Source: JBHIYN01 sp041984235 (lineage in GTDB: Bacteria; Pseudomonadota; Gammaproteobacteria; Ga0077536). From it: a stretch of 64,000 nt of DNA. Below, piece by piece: positions 24,285 to 32,243 of the stretch. Under the pieces are notes generated by a model. The model made no database searches. It saw nothing but the letters and a program-made list of their open reading frames with translations, and was not told the origin of the DNA. Numbering within the stretch: the stretch's first letter is position 1; every line of letters begins with the position of its first letter. The DNA is taken from the NCBI GenBank assembly GCA_041984235.1, contig JBHIYN010000004.1, positions 1-64,000 of the forward strand, given 5' to 3'. The translations under genes and the position numbers were made by a program.

Positions 24285-25286
24285 ATGACCCGGACCCTCA
24301 TTCCCGCGCTGCTGCTCGCGTTGCTGGCGCCACTGGCCCACGCGCATGGCGGTCACGGCGGCAGTGCGCAGCTGCAGAAGCACAACAATGACCGCACCAT
24401 CGCCGCCCAGGTCTATGGCGGGCTGCACGAGGACAAGGGCGAGGTCACCATCAGCTTCTACGGCAACATCGCCTTCGAGATCGTCTCGCCGCGCGGGGTC
24501 AGGCTGTTCGTCGACCCCTGGCGCAACGACATCACCGGCATGTACCCGCCCTGGTACGTCCGTGACATGCCGATCACGCGTACCGACATCGGTCTGGTCA
24601 CGCACGCGCATTTCGATCACGACGCGGTCGACCGGCTGCATGCCGACATGGTGCTCGAACGTATGGCGGGCAAGTTCAAGCTCGCCGACGTCCGCATCAC
24701 CGGCATCGCAGAGAAGCATGTCTGCGAGACGCAGGGCGAGTACGAGTACCGCCAGCTGGTGATCAATTTCATCGACGAGGATCCGTGCCCACCGGACGAG
24801 ACGCTGCAGTGGGACAACAGCCTCTATGTCATCGAGACCGGCGGGCTGCGCATCCTGCACTGGGGCGACAACCGGCAGAATCCGCCCGACCGCGTATGGG
24901 AGATGATCGGCGACATCGACATCGCGATCCTCGCCGTCAGCGATGACGGCCACATTCTGAGCCAGGACTGGGCCGACGTGGTGATGGAGAAGGTCAACGC
25001 GAACATCGTCATTCCCGGGCACTATTTCGTGAAGGGCGTGAACATTCCCGATGCCTACGGACTGAAAGCGGCCGACGAGTGGGTCAGGCGCCATCCGCAC
25101 ACCCTGCTCGACGGGCCCACCATCACCCTCAGTCCCGACGACGTCGCAAAATACGACGGCCACGTGATGTACTTCGGCGACCACGTCGCCTACCCGACCG
25201 GCGGCGAGCTGCCGTGGAACGAGGACGGCAAGCTGCCCCCGGTGCCGGAGCCGGTGCGCGCGTGGGAACGCTTCGCGCCTGAATAG
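24285..25286 (+). CDS. Exported metallo-beta-lactamase-fold hydrolase
   Basis: A 333-aa protein with a signal peptide ending AHAHG and a histidine/glycine-rich mature N-terminus. The MBL metal motif is THAHFDHDAVDR (His107, His109, Asp111, His112), and further ligands are likely in LHWGDNR and IPGHYF. The fold resembles the UlaG/Zn-hydrolase branch rather than persulfide dioxygenases. It follows soxD by 33 bp and is probably in that transcript; a role on a sulfur compound or lactone is possible but not shown. Start chosen at an ATG with CAGGAGACTGG upstream. Confidence 0.82.
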   Translation: MTRTLIPALLLALLAPLAHAHGGHGGSAQLQKHNNDRTIAAQVYGGLHEDKGEVTISFYGNIAFEIVSPRGVRLFVDPWRNDITGMYPPWYVRDMPITRTDIGLVTHAHFDHDAVDRLHADMVLERMAGKFKLADVRITGIAEKHVCETQGEYEYRQLVINFIDEDPCPPDETLQWDNSLYVIETGGLRILHWGDNRQNPPDRVWEMIGDIDIAILAVSDDGHILSQDWADVVMEKVNANIVIPGHYFVKGVNIPDAYGLKAADEWVRRHPHTLLDGPTITLSPDDVAKYDGHVMYFGDHVAYPTGGELPWNEDGKLPPVPEPVRAWERFAPE

Positions 25287-25298
25287 CACGCACGACCC

Positions 25299-26564
25299 GT
25301 GAGCATGACCGAATCCGCGCCGCGCGGCGCGCTGGCTTCGCACGAGCGTTCCTACCTCGTCGGACTGCTGGCGTTCGTCTGCTTCGTGACCCTGTTCGAG
25401 GGTTACGATCTGCTCATCATCAACCTCGCGCTGCCTTACCTGGGCGTCGACTTCGGCGCCGATTCGCAGACCCTGGGCAGCGCCGTGGGCCTGATCAACG
25501 TTGGCACCATCGTCGCCTTCATCCCGGTGCGGCTGGCCGATCGCTTTGGCCGTCGGCCGGTGTTCCTCGCCGCGATTACCGGCTACACGCTGTTCACGCT
25601 GCTGTCGGCGTTCTCGGTCGGGCTGTACGACTTCGTCGCCTACCAGTTCGTCGCGCGCATGTTCATGGTCACCGAGATCGGGGTCGGCGCGATCATCCTC
25701 ACCGAGGAGATGCCGGCGCGCTGGCGCGGCGCCGCGGTGACCCTGATGTTCGCCGCCAGCCTGGCCGGCGGCATCCTCGGCTCGGCCGTGTTCCCGTACC
25801 TGGTCGACAGTGGGTTCGGCTGGCGCATGCTCTACGTGATCGGGGCCGCGGCCGCGCCGGTGCTGTTCCTGTACTGGCGGCGCCTGCGCGAGACGCGGCG
25901 CTACAGCGACGGCGGGGCGCGCGAGGACGGCGTGTCGCTGCTGGCCAGCTTCCGCGTGCTGTGGTCGCTGCTCGCGCCGCGTTACCGCCGCCGCACCCTG
26001 GCCGGGGCGACGATCTGGTTCACGGTCAACGCCTGGAGCTCGAGCTGCCTGTTCTTCTTCTCCTACTACGTGACCAACGAGCGCGGCTGGGAGCCGGCGG
26101 CCGTCAGCTACGCGCTGACGCTTGGCTATTCGCTGGCCATCGTCGGCTACGTCACCGCCGGTCCCATGCTCGATTTCGCCGGGCGGCGGCTGACCGCGAC
26201 GGTCTACTTCTCGGTCGGTGCACTGGCAGCCTGGACCTGCTTCAGCGCCCAGTCTCCGCTCGTGATCACCTGGGCTTACGTCATCGTGCTGGGGATGCAT
26301 GCGCTGTGGCCGATCGCGGCCACCATCACCAGCGAGATCTTCCCGACCGAGATCCGGGCCAGCGCCAACGCGGTGGTCAACAACCTGCTCGGGCGCACCG
26401 GCATGGCGCTGGCACCGGCCATCGTGGGTGCGCTGTCGGCCTGGCTGGGCACCATCGGCGCCGCGGTAGCGGCCGTCAGCCTGGTGCCTTTCGTCTGTTT
26501 GCCTATTATTCTTCTAACCATCCGTGAAACGCGCGGCCAGGAGCTGGAAGACATCCAGCCGTGA
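25299..26564 (+). CDS. MFS transporter, aromatic acid/NiaP-like group
   Basis: A 421-aa, 12-TM permease. Family signs are DLLIINLALPYLGVDFG in TM1, the loop motif RLADRFGRRPVF after TM2, and GYVTAGPMLDFAGRRL between TM8 and TM9; this is the AAHS/SV2-like branch carrying small organic acids. The start may be the GTG at 25299 or the ATG at 25305. It is 12 bp after the MBL gene, and the next gene is a TauD-like dioxygenase, so the pair may import and oxidise an organic substrate, perhaps a sulfonate. Confidence 0.85.
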   Translation: MSMTESAPRGALASHERSYLVGLLAFVCFVTLFEGYDLLIINLALPYLGVDFGADSQTLGSAVGLINVGTIVAFIPVRLADRFGRRPVFLAAITGYTLFTLLSAFSVGLYDFVAYQFVARMFMVTEIGVGAIILTEEMPARWRGAAVTLMFAASLAGGILGSAVFPYLVDSGFGWRMLYVIGAAAAPVLFLYWRRLRETRRYSDGGAREDGVSLLASFRVLWSLLAPRYRRRTLAGATIWFTVNAWSSSCLFFFSYYVTNERGWEPAAVSYALTLGYSLAIVGYVTAGPMLDFAGRRLTATVYFSVGALAAWTCFSAQSPLVITWAYVIVLGMHALWPIAATITSEIFPTEIRASANAVVNNLLGRTGMALAPAIVGALSAWLGTIGAAVAAVSLVPFVCLPIILLTIRETRGQELEDIQP

Positions 26565-26590
26565 GCCGCGCCAACGAGGGGAGTCCTGCC

Positions 26591-27478
26591 ATGGAATATC
26601 GACACATCGCGCCCGAGCCCTGCACGGTGGCCATCGGCGCCCGCATCGACGGCGTCGACCTGGCGCGTCTCGACGACGACACTTTCGCCGAGATCCGCCA
26701 CGCGCTGCACAACCACCTGGTGCTGGTGTTCCCGGACCAGCACCTGGAACCGGCCGATCACATGGCTTTCGCGCGGCGCTTCGGCGAGATGGAGATCCAC
26801 GAGGTCTTCACCCCGCTCGACGATCATCCCGAGATCTCGGTGCTCGAGCACGACGCGGTGCGCCCGCCGATCAGTGATTCCTGGCACTCGGACGTCACCT
26901 ATCGCCCGCACCCCTCGCTGGCCTCGGTGCTGTACGCCCGCACCATCCCCCCGAACGGCGGCGATACGCTGTGGCGCAGTGCCTATGCCGCCTACGACAC
27001 GCTGTCCGCGCCGCTGCAGGCGATGCTGGAAGGGGTCACCGCCGAGCACGACTTCCTGCGTGCATACGGCAATTATTTTCGCAAGCAGGAAGACGGCGCC
27101 GAGCGTATCCGCCGCGCGCAGGCCGAGACGCCGCCGGTGGAGCACCCGGTCATCGTGGTGCACCCGGTGACGGGCCGGCGGCTGCTGTATGTCAACCCGA
27201 CCTTCACCGCGCGCATCCTGGAGCTCAGCCAGGCCGAGTCGGACGCCATCCTGCACCTGCTGTTCGAGCATCTGAACACGCCGGAATTCCACTTCCGGCA
27301 CAAGTGGCGCGAAAACGACCTCGTCATCTGGGACAACCGCGCCACCCAACATTACGCGACCGGCGACTACTACCCCGCCTACCGCCGCATGCACCGCATC
27401 ACGGTCGGCGGCGACCGGCCGCGCGGCGTCGCAGACGAACCGCTGCGCAGCGCGCCGGCGGTGCACGCGGTCCGCTGA
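26591..27478 (+). CDS. TauD/TfdA family Fe(II)/2-oxoglutarate dioxygenase
   Basis: A 295-aa protein started at ATG 26591, which has GAGGGGAG nine bases upstream. Iron ligands are His99 and Asp101 (WHSDVT) and His254 (TQHYA); the 2-oxoglutarate-binding arginine lies in YRRMHRI. It resembles TauD/AtsK enzymes that release sulfite or an oxo-compound from alkyl sulfonates or sulfates. Given the neighbouring soxCD and MFS permease, an organosulfur substrate is a reasonable guess, but TfdA-type substrates are equally possible. Confidence 0.87.
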   Translation: MEYRHIAPEPCTVAIGARIDGVDLARLDDDTFAEIRHALHNHLVLVFPDQHLEPADHMAFARRFGEMEIHEVFTPLDDHPEISVLEHDAVRPPISDSWHSDVTYRPHPSLASVLYARTIPPNGGDTLWRSAYAAYDTLSAPLQAMLEGVTAEHDFLRAYGNYFRKQEDGAERIRRAQAETPPVEHPVIVVHPVTGRRLLYVNPTFTARILELSQAESDAILHLLFEHLNTPEFHFRHKWRENDLVIWDNRATQHYATGDYYPAYRRMHRITVGGDRPRGVADEPLRSAPAVHAVR

Positions 27479-27480
27479 AG

Positions 27481-27515
27481 CCGCCGGGGCCGTCAACCGC
27501 GTTGACACCCGGCGG
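27481..27515 (+). terminator. Hairpin directly after the TauD-like gene
   Basis: Nested inverted repeats (CCGCCGGG 27481-27488 with CCCGGCGG 27508-27515, and GTCAAC/GTTGAC inside) form a long stem three bases after the stop codon. There is no strong T-run. It probably ends or stabilises the soxC-to-TauD transcript. The rest of 27516-27772 holds no gene; it contains a run of G/C and A/T blocks and ends in the ribosome site CAGGGAGAC. Confidence 0.5.
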
Positions 27516-27772
27516 GGGCTGCTGATTCAACCCAAGTTGCTGTATTGGCTGGGGAAAGGTTGTGCGCCGCGGTGATCCGGGCGTGCCCCGGTGTAACGCC
27601 GGCTTAACAATTTGCTTGAGCGCGATCAGGGGAGGCCTTGCAACCCTCTGAATTGGAAGGATTAAAATTTCTGGCGCGAAGTTTGCTCCGAAATTCTCCC
27701 GGGACTGACCGTGCCGGCCGGGTCGTGCCCGGCCGGTCACCGATCGAACAACAACCAGGGAGACTTTCATCC

Positions 27773-28633
27773 ATGATTCGCAACCTGTCTACGCGAATGG
27801 CACGCGGTGTCGCTACCGCCGCGCTCGGCTTCGGCCTGGCGCCGTCCGCCTCGGCCGTGATGTTCAACACCGACGTCACGCCGGACGCGATCTTCGGCAG
27901 CGGCAACGCCAACGGGGGCTATACCGTCGAGCAGAACGCCGGGGTCGAGCTCGGTCTGCGCGCGAAAGTGCGTTTCGACGCCAGCAACCAGCCGCAGAAC
28001 ATCTTCAACTTCCAGGGCAACGTCGGCGACGTCGGCATCTACAAGTTCTCCAACGGGGCGCCGGGTGGACGCGGCTTCGGCTTCGCGGCCGACTCGCCGA
28101 GCACCGCGAGCTGGAACTTCGAGTGGTCGATCAACACCAATTTCGACGGCAGCAGCGGGTTGGTGCTGGGTGACCTGACCTACCGTATCGGCATCGACTT
28201 CGATGCCGGCGCCGGCACCAACTTCCTCACCTTCGACCCCATCAACGGCATCGAGCCGATTGCCGGCACGGTGTGCTGGGATCACTCGATGGGCACCAAT
28301 GCCACCGGCAACGGTGCCGGCACCGAGGTCGCCGGCTGTCGTGACGGCAACCCGGCCATCGCCGCGGCGGCAGCGGCCAACTACGCGGGGCAGATCAGCG
28401 CGCTCAACGTCGCGCAGAACTCCTGGAACATGGAGTTCTTCGACGATGCGGGTGGCGGCTTTCCGTTCGTCGGCGGGCAGGCGGGTATCTACGATATCTA
28501 CCTCGCCGCGTTCGACGGCAATGGCAACGAGATCGCACGCAGCACCATCCAGGTGCATGTGCCCGAGCCGCTGACCGCGGCCCTGCTCGGCGCCGGCCTG
28601 CTCGGCCTGGTCCGTCGCCGCCGGGTCGCCTGA
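27773..28633 (+). CDS. PEP-CTERM sorting domain protein
   Basis: A 286-aa exported protein: signal peptide (MIRNLSTRMARGVATAALGFGLAPSASA), then a Gly/Asn/Ala/Phe-rich beta-type domain without recognised family. It ends in the exosortase signal VPEPLTAALLGAGLLGLVRRRR (PEP motif, hydrophobic helix, basic tail). Such proteins are cut by exosortase EpsH/XrtA and released to the cell surface or matrix. The start is the ATG at 27773 with AGGGAG upstream. No exosortase is in the window. Confidence 0.9.
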   Translation: MIRNLSTRMARGVATAALGFGLAPSASAVMFNTDVTPDAIFGSGNANGGYTVEQNAGVELGLRAKVRFDASNQPQNIFNFQGNVGDVGIYKFSNGAPGGRGFGFAADSPSTASWNFEWSINTNFDGSSGLVLGDLTYRIGIDFDAGAGTNFLTFDPINGIEPIAGTVCWDHSMGTNATGNGAGTEVAGCRDGNPAIAAAAAANYAGQISALNVAQNSWNMEFFDDAGGGFPFVGGQAGIYDIYLAAFDGNGNEIARSTIQVHVPEPLTAALLGAGLLGLVRRRRVA

Positions 28634-28650
28634 GCGACGACCGCCATCTC

Positions 28651-28675
28651 CCGGCCGCGCATTCCGCGCGGCCGG
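28651..28675 (+). terminator. Hairpin after the PEP-CTERM gene
   Basis: A perfect 10-bp stem (CCGGCCGCGC / GCGCGGCCGG) with loop ATTCC lies 18 bp after the stop codon. The sequence after it is not T-rich, so termination would need Rho or the hairpin may only protect the 3' end. Confidence 0.45.
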
Positions 28676-28798
28676 GCTTCCCGGCGCCGCGCAGCGGACC
28701 GATTGCGCGGCAAATTCCCGTCCGCGGGAGGCCACGGTTGCAAAGGACTTGAGGCGCGCTTAGCGTGTCCATAGCCCCGCTCCGTGAGGTTCTCTGCC

Positions 28799-29485
28799 AT
28801 GTCGTCCCGCGCCCCTGAACGAATCGGCCGCGTGCTCGCGCTCGCCGCCCTGCTGCTCGTCGCCACCGCAGTGCAGGCCGACCCGGTTGGCGAGGTTTCC
28901 GTGCTCCGCGGCTCGGCGACGCGCCAGCCGGCCGCGGGCCCGGCGGTGACCCTGAAACGGGGCGACAAGCTGTTCGAGGGCGACCGCATCGCCACCGGCA
29001 CGCGCTCGATCGTGATGCTGAAGTTCAGTGACAACACCCGTTTCAACCTGGGGCCGCAGGCGGAGTTCCGGGTCGACCAGGTGAGCGCAGGCGACGAGGG
29101 GCTGTTCAGCGCCGAGGTACTGCGTGGCGCCTTCCGGTTCGTCACCGGGCTGATCGCCAAGAAGCGGCCGCGCGCGATGCGGGTCAAGACCGGCATCGTG
29201 GCCACCATCGGCATTCGCGGCACCACCGTGGGCGGCGAGGTCGAGGGCGAATCGGCGACCATCGTCCTGCTCGAGAGCGAGGAGGCCGATACGCCATCGG
29301 CGATCGAGGTCGGCAACGAGCACGGCACGGTGACCATCACCCAGCCGGGTTACGGTACGCGGGTGCCGGATCGCTTCAGCGCGCCGACTCCGCCGCAGCG
29401 CATGACACTCCGTGCCATCGAGAATCTGGTCAGGAATATCAACAACATCCAGCGCAGCGCGGTGCCGCGGCCGACGTTTCGCTGA
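28799..29485 (+). CDS. FecR domain exported protein
   Basis: A 228-aa protein with a signal peptide (residues 1-27) and one FecR domain: GEVSVLRGSATRQP, LKRGDKLFEGDRIATGTRSIVMLKFSDNTRFNLGPQAEF and IATIGIRGTTVGGE-type motifs. Here FecR is not linked to a FecI sigma factor; free-standing exported FecR proteins are common in sulfur-oxidising gammaproteobacteria and probably act as surface or scaffold modules. The next gene, 97 bp away, is a beta-barrel protein. ATG 28799 is preferred to a GTG 15 bp upstream. Confidence 0.85.
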   Translation: MSSRAPERIGRVLALAALLLVATAVQADPVGEVSVLRGSATRQPAAGPAVTLKRGDKLFEGDRIATGTRSIVMLKFSDNTRFNLGPQAEFRVDQVSAGDEGLFSAEVLRGAFRFVTGLIAKKRPRAMRVKTGIVATIGIRGTTVGGEVEGESATIVLLESEEADTPSAIEVGNEHGTVTITQPGYGTRVPDRFSAPTPPQRMTLRAIENLVRNINNIQRSAVPRPTFR

Positions 29486-29582
29486 GGCCCTGCGCGCGGC
29501 ACGGTAGCAACGGCTGGAAAAGCCGCGATTCTTTACTTACACTTTACCTGATTAATTGCCTCTAACTTACGGTAATGTAAGC

Positions 29583-30698
29583 ATGAAACTCGACCGCTCC
29601 ATCCTGACGGCCACGCTCGCGGCCAGCCTCTGCGCCGCCGCTCCGGGCGCCTTTTCCAGCGAAGACGAGGAGCGCGTCTGCACGCGCGAGGACTTTGCCG
29701 GCTGCCTCAACGGCGTCGCCAGCTCGGTCACCAACGGCGCCGGACTGCGCGTCAGCGGCGCCGAGTACGGCGAGCTCGCGCGCGAGCGCAGCGGCAAGAA
29801 GAGCTCGGACAGCCAGGCGTCGGTCGGCACGCCGGGTGGCGGTCTCGCTGCCGGCGACGAGATGGGCGGCAGCGTATTCGGCCTGTGGGGCAGCTATTCC
29901 TATAGCGATTTCGAGAGTGATTTCGCCTTCCAGGGCACCTCGCTCGCCTACGACGCGGATGCCCACAGCATGCTGGCGGGCTTCGATCGCCTGTTCTCTG
30001 ACCGCTACCTGCTCGGCGTGGCATTCGGCTACCAGTGGGTGGACGCCGACACCACGTTCAACGGTGGCGGCCAGGAGAACGACGGCTACACCGTGGCACC
30101 CTACGCGGCGGTGCTGCTGAACGACGTGTTCAGCATCGACGTCAGCGGCGGCATGAGCTGGCTCGACTACGACCAGGACCGCATCTCGCCCGCGGACGGC
30201 ACGGACATTCGCGCCAGCTTCGATTCGGATCGCTGGTTCGTCGCCACCAACCTGAACGCGCTGGTGGTGGTCGAGAACTGGGTCGTCGGTGCCAAGGTCG
30301 GTTACCTGCACACCGACGAGGAGCAGGACGGCTACCTCGAGACCGGCAGCGCGGCGAGCGCCGGCGCCGGCCTGCTGCGCACCGTTACGAAACGCACCGT
30401 CGACCTGTCACAGGTCATCTTCGGGCTCGACGTCGGCTACAGCTTCGGTGCCTGGGAGCCGTACGTGATGGCGGCCTATCACAACGATCTGAGCCGCAAC
30501 GACGGTCGCGCCGCCGGTGGCCTGCCGGGCAATTTCACCGCGGTGCAGCCGGACGACGACGACGAAGTCCAGCTCAACTTCGGCGTGCGCATGTACACCA
30601 CCTGGGGCCTGACGACCACGCTCGAGTACCAGCGCGTCGAAGGGCGCAGGGACTTCGACAGTAACGGCGTCATGCTGACGGTGCGCGCCGGCCTGTAG
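29583..30698 (+). CDS. Outer membrane autotransporter-type beta-barrel protein
   Basis: A 371-aa exported protein: signal peptide (residues 1-28), a cysteine pair (ERVCTREDFAGC), a linker, then from about residue 95 alternating aromatic beta-strands (GLWGSYSYSDFESDFAFQG; LLGVAFGYQWVDADT) to a terminal strand MLTVRAGL. This is the autotransporter barrel pattern without a large passenger. The promoter region is AT-rich and contains an inverted repeat CTTAC/GTAAG (29566-29581) adjoining the start codon. Function unknown. Confidence 0.8.
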   Translation: MKLDRSILTATLAASLCAAAPGAFSSEDEERVCTREDFAGCLNGVASSVTNGAGLRVSGAEYGELARERSGKKSSDSQASVGTPGGGLAAGDEMGGSVFGLWGSYSYSDFESDFAFQGTSLAYDADAHSMLAGFDRLFSDRYLLGVAFGYQWVDADTTFNGGGQENDGYTVAPYAAVLLNDVFSIDVSGGMSWLDYDQDRISPADGTDIRASFDSDRWFVATNLNALVVVENWVVGAKVGYLHTDEEQDGYLETGSAASAGAGLLRTVTKRTVDLSQVIFGLDVGYSFGAWEPYVMAAYHNDLSRNDGRAAGGLPGNFTAVQPDDDDEVQLNFGVRMYTTWGLTTTLEYQRVEGRRDFDSNGVMLTVRAGL

Positions 30699-30719
30699 GG
30701 CGCGGACCCGGCCGCGCAA

Positions 30720-32135
30720 TCAGGCGCGGAGCTTCCTCAGCCAGCGCTCCACGCTGCGCTTGTGCGTGTCGAGGTAGCTGCCGGTGCGGAAGAAGCGGTC
30801 GTAGAAGCCGGTCTCCAGGCGATGTGCCTGCGTGTAGTAGCGCACGAACAGGCTCGGCACGGTGCCCGGGAACTTACCGTAGGTGTCGTGGATGTACTGC
30901 GCGGTGGTGGCGACGCACTCGACCAGCTCCGGAGCGGGGCGGGTGACCTTGCTCTTGGTGCCGGCGTTGTCGGCGAACGGACCCGGCGTGGCCGGGTCGT
31001 AGGTGCCGCCAGGGCCGAACTTGAGCTCCAGGAAGGCGTCCACCGCGGCGTGCATGTCCGGGTACCACGGCGGTGAGAAGGTCTGGTAGAGGCCCTCGAT
31101 GCCGAGCGGGTTGGGTACGCCCCAGCCGTCCTTTTTCTCGAACGTGAAGCCGAGTCCGGGCACCCCGGCGCCGGCCGCGGCGCCCATGATGGTGAACGGA
31201 CTGACGCCGGAGTAGAACCAGCCACCGAGGCCCAGCGGCTGCAACGCCAGCGACATGTTGTGGCCCATCACGCCCATCTCGACTGCGCAGGTGGTGAGCA
31301 GGTACTGCTCCATGTAGGACAGCGGGTATTTCTTCTTCGCATCGAGCAGGCCGCTGTCGAAGTACTTCTGCAGCTTGCCCGCCGGGGTGCCGGCAAGGTC
31401 GTCGAAGGTGGTGTAGCCGGAGCCGGCGGCAATGAAGAGGAAGTCGATGAGCTGCTCGGAGACGTTGGCCACCGGGATGAACAGCGTCGAGCCGGGCGTG
31501 TTGCCGTTCCAGAAGTTGTGCGCGCTGTAGTGCGGCGCCTTGCGCGGCGGATCGATGCGCTGGTCGGAGAGCTTGCGCGTGTGGCGCGCAACGGTCTCGA
31601 TCAGCGTTTCGGCGACGCTCAGCCGGTCGTCGGCCCAGTTGCCGTCGTCGACCGCGTCACGCGTGCTGACGTAGTAGGTGCCATCGTCCTGGGTATAGAA
31701 CAGGTCCGTGTTGCCGATGCCGGCCGCAACCGGAAAGGTGCGTCCGGTGTAGCGCGCGGCATAGTTGCACAGGCCGGGCTGCGGGGTGGTGTGGGGGATG
31801 CCGTGATGCCAACCCGACACCCCGAGACCGGCGGCCAGGATGACCGAGCGCTCGAAGTCGTCCAGCGGCACCGGCGGCAGCTCCGACTTGTAGGCCAGTG
31901 GGCCGTGCGGGATCTCCATGCCCCAGCCGAAGCGGCGCGAGCGGCGCCCGAACAGGGCCTTCATCAGCGGGAACTCGTTGACCTCGCCGAGCAGGCGGTT
32001 CCATTCCGAGACTTCCGCGGCGCGTTTCGCCGCCGGTGCGGTGACCGCGCCGGCACGGCCGGCGGCGAGCGCGGCCAGGCCCGACAGGTAGATGAAAGCG
32101 CGTCGCGTGAGGCCGCTGCGGCCGGATTCCTTCAT
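30720..32135 (-). CDS. Tat-exported protein of unknown function
   Basis: A 471-aa protein with a Tat-like leader (SGLTRRAFIYLSGLAALAAGRAGA). I recognise no family with certainty. Notable segments are FERSVILAAGLGVSGWHHGIPHTTPQPG, IGNTDLFYTQDDGTYYVSTRDA, and a middle region (MGVMGHNMSLALQPLGLGGWFYSG) that recalls nitroreductase-like folds. Tat export suggests it binds a cofactor, perhaps flavin, in the cytoplasm first. It converges on the beta-barrel gene and is divergent from the FrhB-like gene. Confidence 0.65.
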   Translation of the reverse strand: MKESGRSGLTRRAFIYLSGLAALAAGRAGAVTAPAAKRAAEVSEWNRLLGEVNEFPLMKALFGRRSRRFGWGMEIPHGPLAYKSELPPVPLDDFERSVILAAGLGVSGWHHGIPHTTPQPGLCNYAARYTGRTFPVAAGIGNTDLFYTQDDGTYYVSTRDAVDDGNWADDRLSVAETLIETVARHTRKLSDQRIDPPRKAPHYSAHNFWNGNTPGSTLFIPVANVSEQLIDFLFIAAGSGYTTFDDLAGTPAGKLQKYFDSGLLDAKKKYPLSYMEQYLLTTCAVEMGVMGHNMSLALQPLGLGGWFYSGVSPFTIMGAAAGAGVPGLGFTFEKKDGWGVPNPLGIEGLYQTFSPPWYPDMHAAVDAFLELKFGPGGTYDPATPGPFADNAGTKSKVTRPAPELVECVATTAQYIHDTYGKFPGTVPSLFVRYYTQAHRLETGFYDRFFRTGSYLDTHKRSVERWLRKLRA

Positions 32136-32243
32136 GCCCGTTTCCCCTCGTCGTCAGTCAAGCGTGGTGCGGCATGTTAGCCCGTGCGCGGGGTACGCCG
32201 GAACCTGCGGCGGCGGTTGTCGAATCCGCGGGAGTTGCCGAGA

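Noticed and set aside
24168..26300. 710-codon leftward open frame
   Set aside because: Shadow of the MBL and MFS genes; the translation is a His/Arg/Gln/Asp-rich antisense type with no domain.
27601..27625. Sigma54-type promoter before the PEP-CTERM gene
   Set aside because: The GG and GC elements of GGCTTAACAATTTGC are 11 bases apart rather than the required 10.
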